From: an uncultured Pseudobutyrivibrio sp. | GTDB lineage: Bacteria > Bacillota > Clostridia > Lachnospirales > Lachnospiraceae | Assembly (NCBI GenBank): GCA_902775195.1 | Contig: CACYLQ010000002.1 | Coordinates: 1-41,063, forward strand | Direction of reading: 5' to 3' | DNA: 41,063 bases | Part shown: piece by piece, positions 18,525-26,692 of the stretch | How the letters are laid out: every line of letters starts with the position of its first letter | Position numbering within the stretch: position 1 is the stretch's first letter | Translations under genes and position numbers: made by a program | The notes under the pieces: generated by a model | The model's database searches: none | Seen by the model: the letters and a program-made list of their open reading frames with translations, nothing else | Told to the model about the DNA's origin: nothing

Positions 18525-19922
18525 CTATTCTTCTGTTGAAAGCTCCATGTAATCCATAATATCAGTACTTGGAGCATCCTTTACTATAGCCTCTACTGTC
18601 ATGCCTTCCTTAAGGCCTTCACCCTTAATTTCTACATAGTAATCGCTTTCAAGTCCCTTTGTAACATAGATGTTTTTCTTTGTTCCATCCTTCTTAATTA
18701 CAGCAACGAAATCTTTTCCGTCTTTATCCTGCTGTACACAGTCATAAGGAACGGCTAGAACATTATCCACAGAATCCAAAATAACACTGGCCTTTGCTGT
18801 CATTCCTACACGAAGTCTGTCGTCGTTTTCGTTAAGCTGAATCTTAACCTTGTAGGTTGCCACGTTAGATGTTCCCTGAGCAGCCTGGCCCTGCTGTCCT
18901 GAAATAGAACCCTCTGAAGCCACAGAAACAAATGTAACCTCTCCGTCGAATTCCTCATCGCCTGTTGCTTCAAACTTGATTTTAGCTGGAAGACCAGTTG
19001 CGATGTTTGCAATATCATACTCATTTACTGTTGCTGAAACAACAAAACCGCTTGTATCAGCTACCGTAAATACGGTATTACCCTGAGCATAGTTATTGCC
19101 CTCTTCAACGTTCATTGTAATAATGTAACCAGAAATTGGTGATGATACATGTGTCTTTTCCATGCTCTCGTATACATCATCCTTTGCATCAACCTGTGTA
19201 TAGGTCTGAGCGTAATTCTGCTTAAGCTGAGCAAGCTCTATCTGATTCTGATATGTTTGAATCTGAAGATTAAGTGTTTCTATTTCGTCCTGTGTTCTTT
19301 CGTAGATTTCAATAGTTACAGGCTCTGCTCTACCCGCTGCAATAGCTGATTGCTCATCCCATCTCTTTTTCACATCATCAGTACGATATTTTTCGTATTG
19401 CTGAAAAGCATCCTTAATATCTTCGTATATATATTTATTATCATCTAAGTACTTCTGCTTTTTAGCTAACTGAGTCTGAGCATCTTTAATCTTCTGCTGC
19501 AAATCAGCTATATCTATTTCAGACTGTCTGTTTTCAATATTATGCTGGGCATTTAATTCTGCAATCTTTCTGTTGTAATCATCACCATCGAATTCAACTA
19601 CAACATCTCCTGCATTTACATAGTCACCCTCTTTAAAATTAACCTTAGAAACCTTTACACCAGTAACTCCAGTTCCACCAATAGTAGATGTAACTGTTGC
19701 CTTGTTAACTGCCTTAAGAGTTCCTGTTACTGCAACTGACTGCTGCAAATCCATCTTTTTGATTTCAGATGTAGCTGGCTGATTAGCGGCCTCTTCCATT
19801 GCCTTCTGTGCCTTCTTTGCATTATTCCAAACCAAGCCAACAATGGCAGCGATGATAGCCAAAACAATAATCAGCTTTAGGTGCTTTTTAAAGAACCCAC
19901 CTATCTTTTTTAGAACCTTCAC
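18525..19922 (-). CDS. Membrane-fusion/adaptor protein (MacA/HlyD-like) of the ABC exporter
   Basis: A 465-residue adaptor: a basic N-terminus and one membrane helix (LIIVLAIIAAIVGLVW, about 17-32), a lipoyl half (KVNFKEGDYVNAGDVVVEFDGD), a long coiled coil (about 125-240, Gln/Lys/Glu-rich), the second lipoyl half (THVSSPISGYIITMNVEEG) and beta-barrel domains. In Gram-positives such proteins pair with MacB-like ABC transporters. The start is a GTG at 19920-19922, set by GGAGG at 19930-19934, 7 nt away. First gene of the three-gene operon ending at the terminator at 16441-16479. Confidence 0.88.
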   Translation of the reverse strand: MKVLKKIGGFFKKHLKLIIVLAIIAAIVGLVWNNAKKAQKAMEEAANQPATSEIKKMDLQQSVAVTGTLKAVNKATVTSTIGGTGVTGVKVSKVNFKEGDYVNAGDVVVEFDGDDYNRKIAELNAQHNIENRQSEIDIADLQQKIKDAQTQLAKKQKYLDDNKYIYEDIKDAFQQYEKYRTDDVKKRWDEQSAIAAGRAEPVTIEIYERTQDEIETLNLQIQTYQNQIELAQLKQNYAQTYTQVDAKDDVYESMEKTHVSSPISGYIITMNVEEGNNYAQGNTVFTVADTSGFVVSATVNEYDIANIATGLPAKIKFEATGDEEFDGEVTFVSVASEGSISGQQGQAAQGTSNVATYKVKIQLNENDDRLRVGMTAKASVILDSVDNVLAVPYDCVQQDKDGKDFVAVIKKDGTKKNIYVTKGLESDYYVEIKGEGLKEGMTVEAIVKDAPSTDIMDYMELSTEE

Positions 19923-19937
19923 TTTTCATCCTCCTTG

Positions 19938-19980
19938 ATACGCAATGGCGTATTATAGTTTATACACACTTGATAAACAG
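19938..19980 (-). promoter_or_regulatory. Promoter with start-site palindrome for the exporter operon
   Basis: A perfect TATAAT (19952-19957) with a poor -35 (CTGTTT, 19975-19980, 17-bp spacing). A perfect inverted repeat, ATACGC-4 nt-GCGTAT (19938-19953), covers the expected start point and touches the -10. A weak -35 together with a palindrome at +1 suggests a regulated promoter; the regulator is unknown. Confidence 0.5.
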
Positions 19981-20055
19981 TGTAATTTTTCCATATAACG
20001 TTGTAAATAGATATCACAGATTTTTTATATAAATTTTATATTTACTTAAGGCCTT

Positions 20056-20811
20056 TTAAACGGATAGTTTGTTATCCATAATCCATGCAGTGATTACGTA
20101 CATAACCACTGTAAATCCGATGTAGTAAATGAGGTTATATACCATTCTGCCTGTTGTGAATCCAATCATATCGGCTGAAGTAAAGCAGTCCATTATAAAG
20201 TTATGAAGCTTCTCGATAAAACCAGTAATAAATAAATACAAAATGAAGCTGATGATGCCACTGCCCTTTTTACCATTAAGCACGCTGGCAGAAATAGTAA
20301 CGGCAAAAAATCCTGTCACAATATTGAATATCCAAACGGTAATCATATCGAAACTAATCATAATAAATCTGTATGTATCTATTGAATAGTGTTCACCTAA
20401 TATTTCATTTATTAGATCAAGTGCTTCCACGATTTCCCCATTATAAGCTGCCAGAAATGTAATATCGATGAGGGCTAATACCATATAAAATACACCAGCG
20501 AGCAAAATAGAGCCGGCATTTTCAATAAGCTTTGCACCAAGAATAGTGTAGCTATTGTGTGGTGTCATAAATAACATATAGCTTTGCTTTGTTGTTATGT
20601 CCTTGTGCAATCTAAATATTCCATAGATACCTATGATAAAAAGTGCACACAATGTTGTAAGAACTAAAAATATAATACCAGTAGCCTGTATATCTTCATT
20701 CTTAGAAAATGTGCCTGCCAAAAACAGCAATTCAAATATGGCTGTAAATACTAAAATAATTGCTTTTATAATCCAAGTTTTTCTGAACTCGTATTTAATA
20801 AGATTTCCCAT
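20056..20811 (-). CDS. ABC-2-type transporter permease of the YtrA-like operon
   Basis: A 251-residue hydrophobic protein with six predicted membrane segments, starting MGNLIKYEFRKTW, the usual opening of ABC-2 permeases. It is the membrane partner of the ATPase encoded just upstream; the start overlaps the ATPase stop by one base (TAATG). GntR/ABC loci of this type often respond to cell-wall antibiotics, but the substrate here is unknown. Confidence 0.85.
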   Translation of the reverse strand: MGNLIKYEFRKTWIIKAIILVFTAIFELLFLAGTFSKNEDIQATGIIFLVLTTLCALFIIGIYGIFRLHKDITTKQSYMLFMTPHNSYTILGAKLIENAGSILLAGVFYMVLALIDITFLAAYNGEIVEALDLINEILGEHYSIDTYRFIMISFDMITVWIFNIVTGFFAVTISASVLNGKKGSGIISFILYLFITGFIEKLHNFIMDCFTSADMIGFTTGRMVYNLIYYIGFTVVMYVITAWIMDNKLSV

Positions 20812-21521
20812 TACTGAATTCCTCCCATATCTACATCTGAAAATACCTGACGGTATTTGTCTGCAAGTGACATATTGTCTTCTGTTCTAAGAGCTTCAAC
20901 ATCATAAATTCCTGCAAACTTTGAATTCTTGATAAAGATTGCCTTATCAACAACTGATTCTAATTCCTCTACCAAATGACTGGAAATCAAAAGAGTTTTT
21001 CCTTCATCTGCTGACATAAGAATCATGTTCATAACAGAATCTCTTGCTAGCAAATCTATGCCGTTAAGTGGTTCATCCAGCATATAAACCTTGGCATCTC
21101 TTGCCATTGTAACTGCTACCTTAAGCTTTGCCATCATACCTGATGAAAGGGATTTCACCTTCAGCTTTTTTAACAGTTCCATCTTCTCAAGAAGATAATC
21201 ATATTTGTCCATGGAGAAATCCTTAAAAAAATCTGCGTAATATTTTCCAACATCACCAACTGTCATCCAATCGTAAAAATATGGTTCAGTTGACATGTAT
21301 GCTATATCGTTTTTGGTTTCAACAGAAATAGGCTGACCCATGTATCTAATCTGGCCAGAGGTAGGCTTTATCAGGCCTGCTGCCATTTTCATCCATGTGG
21401 TTTTACCACTTCCGTTTGGTCCAAGCATTGCATATATATGCCCTGGTTCAAGCTGCATAGTGATTCCATCCACAGCTGTCTTGCCAACAAATTTTTTGGT
21501 TACTTCAATACTCTCTAGCAT
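20811..21521 (-). CDS. ABC transporter ATPase of the YtrA-like operon
   Basis: A 236-residue ABC ATPase with Walker A (GPNGSGKTT) and Walker B (VYMLDEPLNGID). The signature is SSGMMAKLKVAV, a degenerate LSGG (S-S-G-M) as seen in ABC-2 type ATPases, and the H-loop is SSHLVEELES. Second gene of the operon: it begins 2 nt after the GntR gene stop and overlaps the permease start, so the three are coupled. Confidence 0.9.
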   Translation of the reverse strand: MLESIEVTKKFVGKTAVDGITMQLEPGHIYAMLGPNGSGKTTWMKMAAGLIKPTSGQIRYMGQPISVETKNDIAYMSTEPYFYDWMTVGDVGKYYADFFKDFSMDKYDYLLEKMELLKKLKVKSLSSGMMAKLKVAVTMARDAKVYMLDEPLNGIDLLARDSVMNMILMSADEGKTLLISSHLVEELESVVDKAIFIKNSKFAGIYDVEALRTEDNMSLADKYRQVFSDVDMGGIQ

Positions 21522-21523
21522 AG

Positions 21524-21877
21524 TTATTCCTCCCTTTGCTTTAGAAGCTCGATGGCTTCATCAATAGATATCCCTAATTCACTAATCGATTTTAAAAATA
21601 CATCCAAGGCTTCCTCTGCCATTTCTTTTTTTAACATCGCAATCACTCCTTCATCCTCTGTTACAAATGTGCCCATGCCTCGTTTGGTATAGCACACCCC
21701 TTCACGCTCCAGCTCCTGATAGACCCTGGCGGCGGTGTTGGGATTGATTGTATATGTTACTGCCAGCTCACGGCTGGATGGTAGCTTTTGCCCACATTTT
21801 ATTCGCTCGTTAATGATGTCTGTTTTGATAGAATCAATTACTTGCAAGTAAATAGGTATTTTTGAATCATATTGCAT
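21524..21877 (-). CDS. YtrA-type GntR-family transcription repressor
   Basis: A 117-residue regulator. The winged helix opens with KIPIYLQVIDSIKTDII and contains LPSSRELAVTYTINPNTAARVYQELEREG, the GntR DNA-binding signature. The short C-terminal tail (about 45 residues, no ligand domain) is the YtrA subfamily form. The start is the ATG at 21875-21877, set by an AGGAGGAG site; an in-frame ATG at 21928 would fall in the operator. First gene of the operon, with a palindrome over its own promoter, so autorepression is likely. Confidence 0.92.
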   Translation of the reverse strand: MQYDSKIPIYLQVIDSIKTDIINERIKCGQKLPSSRELAVTYTINPNTAARVYQELEREGVCYTKRGMGTFVTEDEGVIAMLKKEMAEEALDVFLKSISELGISIDEAIELLKQREE

Positions 21878-21904
21878 ATCCACACTCCTCCTATTCGTTT
21901 GTAC

Positions 21905-21948
21905 TAGTGTACTATCTGTATAGTACACTAAGACAATAGGTTCGTCAA
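21905..21948 (-). promoter_or_regulatory. Promoter and palindromic operator of the GntR-ABC operon
   Basis: TTGACG (21943-21948), 17-bp spacer, TACTAT (21920-21925). A perfect 26-bp inverted repeat (21905-21930; arms of 11 bp around CTGT) contains the -10. Its outer half-sites are AGTGTA and TACACT, 12 bp apart, close to the operator I recall for B. subtilis YtrA (AGTGTA-N13-TACACT). Binding would block RNA polymerase. Confidence 0.85.
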
Positions 21949-21954
21949 TATTTT

Positions 21955-21984
21955 TTTACACATTTCTTCTAATAGAAGTATTAT
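21955..21984 (+). promoter_or_regulatory. Promoter of the P1-family peptidase gene
   Basis: TTTACA (21955-21960), 18-bp spacer, TATTAT (21979-21984), with an alternative TATAAT at 21982-21987. It is divergent from the GntR operon promoter, with -35 boxes only 6 bp apart, so the GntR operator could affect both. Confidence 0.5.
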
Positions 21985-21986
21985 AA

Positions 21987-22048
21987 TTAGATTCAGGTTA
22001 GGCTAAGTTGGCTGATTATGCTTGGTTGGCTGGGTTGGCTTAATCTAA
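21987..22048 (+). repeat. Leader with inverted TTAGATT/AATCTAA and three GTTGGCT repeats
   Basis: TTAGATT (21987-21993) and AATCTAA (22042-22048) can pair and enclose a G/T-rich loop with GTTGGCT at 22007, 22025 and 22034. There are few C residues in the loop, so it should remain single-stranded in RNA. It lies just before the peptidase gene. Confidence 0.5.
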
Positions 22049-22075
22049 ACTATTTAATGAATTGGGAGATATCAA

Positions 22076-23023
22076 ATGAATAAACTTTTAAAAGAAATTC
22101 CTATTACAGATATTGGAAATGTAAAAATTGGCCAGGTAGAAAATACCTATGCTGGCACAGGTGTTACTGTTATTATCGCACCTGACAGTGCACCATGTGG
22201 TTTAGATATTAGAGGTGGCGGTCCTGCCAGTAGAGAATCAGGTCTTATGGACCCACTTGCTGCCGCAGAGGTAATTCACGCTGTTGTTTTAGGCGGTGGT
22301 TCAGCATTTGGATTGGATGCTGCCGGTGGCGTTATGAAGTATTTAGCAGAACATGGCATAGGTTTTCCTGTTGGAGATGTGGTTGTTCCACTTGTTTGCC
22401 AATCAGATATTTTTGATTTAGGTTATGGCAGAAATGATGTATACCCTGATAAGGAAATGGGTTACGAGGCTGCTTCTTTAGCTTTTAAAGGAGATGCAGG
22501 TAATTTCGAATCAGGCTGCTTTGGTGCTGGCTGCGGCGCCACAGTTGGAAAACTACTTGGCCCTGATAGATGTACAAAATCTGGCATCGCCAGCTTTGCT
22601 GTAGCTTTAGGTGATTTAAAGGTGGGTGCCATCGTCTGCACTAATGCTGTTGGTGATGTTTATGATTATGTAGACAACAAGCGTATTGCTGGCGTATTAT
22701 CTGCTGACGGTTCTACCCTTAACGATGTTTCCTGCGAAGATCTTATGTACGACATGGTGGCAAATCCACCTGCAGGCGTTACCACTAACACTACTATCGG
22801 TATCGTATTTACGAATGCAAAATTCAACAAGACTCAGCTCTGCAAGCTTGCCAGCATGACACATGACGCTTACGCCCGTTGCATCCGCCCAGTCCACACA
22901 TCTATGGACGGCGACAGCATCTACGCCATGTCCTTAGGTTCCGTTGAAGCTTCCTTAGATGTTGTTGGAACCTTGGCTAACCAGGTAATGTGCGAAGCTA
23001 TTAAGCGCAGTGTGTCGGTGTAA
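22076..23023 (+). CDS. P1-family peptidase (S58, DmpA/L-aminopeptidase-D-esterase type)
   Basis: A 315-residue Ntn-type hydrolase that self-cleaves to expose its nucleophile. The opening ITDIGNVKIGQVEN and CGLDIRGGGPASRES are family hallmarks, and the likely cleavage site is in GVTTNTTIGIVFTN at about residue 240, where a Thr would become the N-terminal nucleophile. Activity on peptides or D-amino-acid esters is typical of the family; the natural substrate is unknown. A GGGAG ribosome site sits before the ATG. It is an isolated plus-strand gene with its own promoter and terminator. Confidence 0.9.
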   Translation: MNKLLKEIPITDIGNVKIGQVENTYAGTGVTVIIAPDSAPCGLDIRGGGPASRESGLMDPLAAAEVIHAVVLGGGSAFGLDAAGGVMKYLAEHGIGFPVGDVVVPLVCQSDIFDLGYGRNDVYPDKEMGYEAASLAFKGDAGNFESGCFGAGCGATVGKLLGPDRCTKSGIASFAVALGDLKVGAIVCTNAVGDVYDYVDNKRIAGVLSADGSTLNDVSCEDLMYDMVANPPAGVTTNTTIGIVFTNAKFNKTQLCKLASMTHDAYARCIRPVHTSMDGDSIYAMSLGSVEASLDVVGTLANQVMCEAIKRSVSV

Positions 23024-23071
23024 AGTATGTAATTTATGTAATTTATGTAATTGATATAAATCATGTGATTC

Positions 23072-23117
23072 ATGGGTTAAATTGTAGGCTTGGGTACTAC
23101 AGTTTAACCCATTTTTT
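23072..23117 (+). terminator. Intrinsic terminator of the P1-family peptidase gene
   Basis: ATGGGTTAAA-TGTAG pairs with CTACA-TTTAACCCAT (15 pairs, one mismatch, 9-nt loop), followed by TTTTTT. The run of TATGTAATT repeats just before it (from about 23027) is unexplained. Confidence 0.9.
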
Positions 23118-23137
23118 ATGGCCAGCTTCAATTTCAT

Positions 23138-23956
23138 CTATAAATAGTCATTTATTATTGCTGTTATAGCTTTCACACTTAACCCATCTGCCCCCGTTTC
23201 AAATGTGTACAACAAATTCTTCCCATACTCGTACCCAAGCTCTCTATATTTTTCGATCTTTCTTATGGCTACCGTGGCATACTCTGCTTTATCCATCATC
23301 CCAAAATGCTCGTAGAAATACGTCTTTCTAGTAGCCACGTTTAGCAAAGCAAAATCCGGATGCAACCCCTTTCTATTTAACTCACAGCTCGGCTCATACA
23401 CATACGGCACATTCTCCTTCGCCAGCTTATCCGCAATTATCTTCTCCGACTTAGACCTAACATGTTCCCCATTATCCGTATAATACGGCGTCTCCACCGG
23501 ATACCTCTCCTTAAACGCATCCCCCTCCTCCCCCGCGAAGGCCCCCTTCCAGTCTATGATGAAAACATCATCATCTACATAATCGCTTTCTATCAATGCT
23601 TTTCTCTCTGGCGAAAGCTTTGTATATAAATCACTTTTTCTATTCTTGCTATAACAGCCTAATACCGCATCTATTTTTCCAAGACGAGAAACAACATCCA
23701 TATATAGTTTCCTGTCATATTCAGCCTGCGCAAGCTTCTTAGCAATATCTATATCACTTTTCCTAATAAAATCTTTTTCTATTTCATCCTTGCCTGCCAG
23801 CTTATGGCATCTGTAATATTGAACATATTTCCCTTTATTCTTCTTAATTTCCAAGTAATACCCATCATCCGCAACAATAACTTTCTCTAATCTCTTTTTC
23901 TCAATGATAAGCTGCTTTCTCTCTTCACTTAAAACATCAATAATAACTTTACTCAT
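23138..23956 (-). CDS. Orphan PD-(D/E)XK nuclease-like protein
   Basis: A 272-residue soluble protein, no family recognised with confidence. The N-terminal half is charged and helical (EERKQLIIEKKRLEKVI). The C-terminal half reads SKSEKIIADKLAKENVPY, HPDFALL and TYFYEHFGMMDKAEYA, which fits E...PD...ExH of the PD-(D/E)XK fold, with the usual Lys replaced by His. I recall similar small proteins in Lachnospiraceae genomes. Catalysis is not proven: the ExK lysine is absent. Its start is 30 bp from a five-unit palindromic repeat array. Confidence 0.6.
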   Translation of the reverse strand: MSKVIIDVLSEERKQLIIEKKRLEKVIVADDGYYLEIKKNKGKYVQYYRCHKLAGKDEIEKDFIRKSDIDIAKKLAQAEYDRKLYMDVVSRLGKIDAVLGCYSKNRKSDLYTKLSPERKALIESDYVDDDVFIIDWKGAFAGEEGDAFKERYPVETPYYTDNGEHVRSKSEKIIADKLAKENVPYVYEPSCELNRKGLHPDFALLNVATRKTYFYEHFGMMDKAEYATVAIRKIEKYRELGYEYGKNLLYTFETGADGLSVKAITAIINDYL

Positions 23957-23986
23957 AATACTCCTTTTCTCTTTAGTTCCATTTCT

Positions 23987-24233
23987 TTACCACTGAATTT
24001 CAGCTTTCCCATTTTCCAGTGGTAATCTTCTCTGACTTTTACCACTGAATTTCGGCTTTCACGTTTTCCAGTGGTAATCTTCTCTGACTTTTACCACTGG
24101 ATTTCAGCTTTCACGTTTTCCAGTGGTAATCTCCTCTGACTTTTACCACTGGATTTCGGCTTTCCCATTTTCCAGTGGTAATCTTCTCTGACTTTTACCA
24201 CTGAATTCCGGCCTTTACATTTTCCAGTGGTAA
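23987..24233. repeat. Five-unit 52-bp tandem repeat array, each unit palindromic
   Basis: Units start at 23987, 24039, 24091, 24143 and 24195, an exact 52-bp period. Each holds TTACCACTG and CAGTGGTAA arms, 9 bp perfect and up to 11 bp (TTACCACTGGA/TCCAGTGGTAA) in units 3 and 4, around about 20 nt, then a spacer containing TCTGAC. Units differ at few positions, in mosaic combinations (CAG or CGG, CCCA or CACG). A stray AGTGGTAA lies at 24280-24287. The period is not a multiple of three, so it is not coding, and the near-identical spacers rule out CRISPR. Confidence 0.9.
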
Positions 24234-24296
24234 TCTCCTCACAATCTCCAGTCTACCAAATCCCTAAATACCCCAAGCTAGTGGTAAAGGCCCTAC

Positions 24297-24321
24297 GCAG
24301 GTTCAAGTCCTGTCACCCGCA
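24297..24321 (+). repeat. 25-bp inverted copy of the tRNA-Leu 3' end
   Basis: Plus-strand positions 24297-24321 equal the last 25 nt of the tRNA-Leu at 24596-24675 (T-arm plus acceptor strand), while the bases on both sides differ. It points opposite to the tRNA. Such tRNA-end copies are typical att-site remnants of integrated elements, but integration would give direct, not inverted, copies, so an inversion or another origin is needed. Confidence 0.8.
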
Positions 24322-24563
24322 TGGAACCCGTAGAATAAAAAATGTCCGCTCCTTTCCCTATAAATATTCCTCTGTCACCCTGCCCTCGCTAAAAAAGGGT
24401 AACAAAATAAACCTTATCAGCTTAGTTGCACTCTAAGTGATACGGTACGTCCAACTTACCATGAAAAATGCCATCGAAATGATAGCTATTAGAATGTTTA
24501 GCCTAACTAGAAAAGTGTAGGCAAATTATAAAAAGATTTCCCCGTTCTTTTATAACAATAAAC
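24322..24563. other. Non-coding gap between the tRNA-Leu copy and tRNA-Leu terminator
   Basis: I see no gene, RNA or clear repeat. A minus-strand stretch of about 30 codons ending at 24433 reads as hydrophobic residues (NILIAIISMAFFMVSW) but has no start with a ribosome site; it could be a decayed membrane-protein end. Confidence 0.4.
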
Positions 24564-24592
24564 AAAAAAACTCACATACCTGTGTATGTGAG
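24564..24592 (-). terminator. Terminator of tRNA-Leu
   Basis: On minus CTCACATAC pairs with GTATGTGAG (9 bp, 4-nt loop), followed by seven Ts; it lies 4 nt after the tRNA. Confidence 0.9.
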
Positions 24593-24595
24593 TAA

Positions 24596-24675
24596 TGCGG
24601 GTGACAGGACTTGAACCTGCACGGTCGCCCACTAGAACCTAAATCTAGCGCGTCTGCCAATTCCGCCACACCCGC
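24596..24675 (-). tRNA. tRNA-Leu(UAG)
   Basis: The 80-nt minus-strand sequence has acceptor GCGGGTG/CACCCGC with discriminator A, a D arm with AATTGGCAGAC, anticodon arm CTAGA-loop-TCTAG with TAG at loop positions 3-5, a class II variable arm, and T arm GCAGG-TTCAAGT-CCTGT. CCA is not encoded. It reads CUA. Confidence 0.95.
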
Positions 24676-24686
24676 ATAAGCAATGA

Positions 24687-24764
24687 AGAATTGCCATTTA
24701 AAATTGCTTCGCAATGGGCAATTCTGGGCAAGTAATTTCACTCACTACATGAGCGAAATTACTT
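24687..24764 (-). other. Two adjacent hairpins in the tRNA-Leu precursor leader
   Basis: Hairpin one pairs AGAATTGCC (24687-24695) with GGCAATTCT (24717-24725), extended by ATT/AAT with one bulge. Hairpin two pairs AAGTAATTTC (24730-24739) with GAAATTACTT (24755-24764) plus CTC/GAG. With the promoter at 24792-24820, both would be in the transcript 5' of the tRNA. They also look like extragenic palindromes; a processing role is inference. Confidence 0.7.
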
Positions 24765-24791
24765 ACACTTGTCGGCTCATCGACCTCAAAT

Positions 24792-24820
24792 AATATATCA
24801 TAATCCCCATTCAAAAGCAA
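24792..24820 (-). promoter_or_regulatory. Promoter of tRNA-Leu
   Basis: TTGCTT (24815-24820), 17-bp spacer, TATATT (24792-24797) with an extended -10 TG. It sits just beyond the ATP synthase terminator. Confidence 0.6.
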
Positions 24821-24821
24821 C

Positions 24822-24851
24822 AAAAAACTGCCAAAAACTTGGCAGTTTTTC
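24822..24851 (-). terminator. Terminator of the ATP synthase operon
   Basis: ACTGCCAA on minus pairs with TTGGCAGT around GTTT, flanked by A5 and T6 runs; directly follows atpC. Confidence 0.9.
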
Positions 24852-24853
24852 TA

Positions 24854-25270
24854 TTAATTATTATGATGGCTTGCGCCTTTAAGTCGGGCCATGGCGCGGG
24901 CCATATTTGCGATTGAAATCTGGTGTTCAATGTAGCTTTGCTTCTGCTGTAATTCGTCCTGGGCACGCTCTAAAGCTTCTCGGGCTCTAAAGGTGTCTAT
25001 GTCTTCTGGCTTCTCGCAAGAGTAAGCAAGAATCTTAACACTACCGTCAGGATATACCGAAAGCAATCCATCAGAAATGACTGCATGCTGCCAGGTTCCA
25101 TCTTCAAGCTTAAAGCGGATTTCACCGATGTCCACCACGCCTGTCATCTTTTCATGATGATTCATGATAGCGATTTCACCATCATCGGCTGGATAGATAA
25201 GCATCTCGCTTGGTCCATCATAAAAGACTCCGTCGCAAGCTATTATTTTAAGATTAAATAATGATGCCAT
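24854..25270 (-). CDS. atpC: F1 ATP synthase epsilon subunit
   Basis: Epsilon subunit of the F1 rotor, coupling gamma to the c-ring and inhibiting reverse hydrolysis. The 138-residue protein has the beta-sandwich opening LFNLKIIACDGVFYDGP, GDGEIAIMNHH-like loop and VISDGLLSVYPDG, then a helical hairpin with EALERAQDEL. Last gene of the operon, 3 nt after atpD; the terminator is 3 nt beyond its stop. Confidence 0.95.
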   Translation of the reverse strand: MASLFNLKIIACDGVFYDGPSEMLIYPADDGEIAIMNHHEKMTGVVDIGEIRFKLEDGTWQHAVISDGLLSVYPDGSVKILAYSCEKPEDIDTFRAREALERAQDELQQKQSYIEHQISIANMARAMARLKGASHHNN

Positions 25271-25273
25271 AAG

Positions 25274-26692
<1,419 letters not shown>

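Noticed and set aside
23987..24233. CRISPR array
   Set aside because: The stretches between palindromes are nearly identical in all units, so there are no unique spacers, and no cas gene is nearby.
24433..24525. Small membrane protein or pseudogene end on minus
   Set aside because: Only about 30 codons, no start with ribosome site, and no recognisable family.
23957..24675. Complete integrated element with att sites
   Set aside because: The tRNA-Leu copies are inverted rather than direct and no integrase or cargo gene is present.
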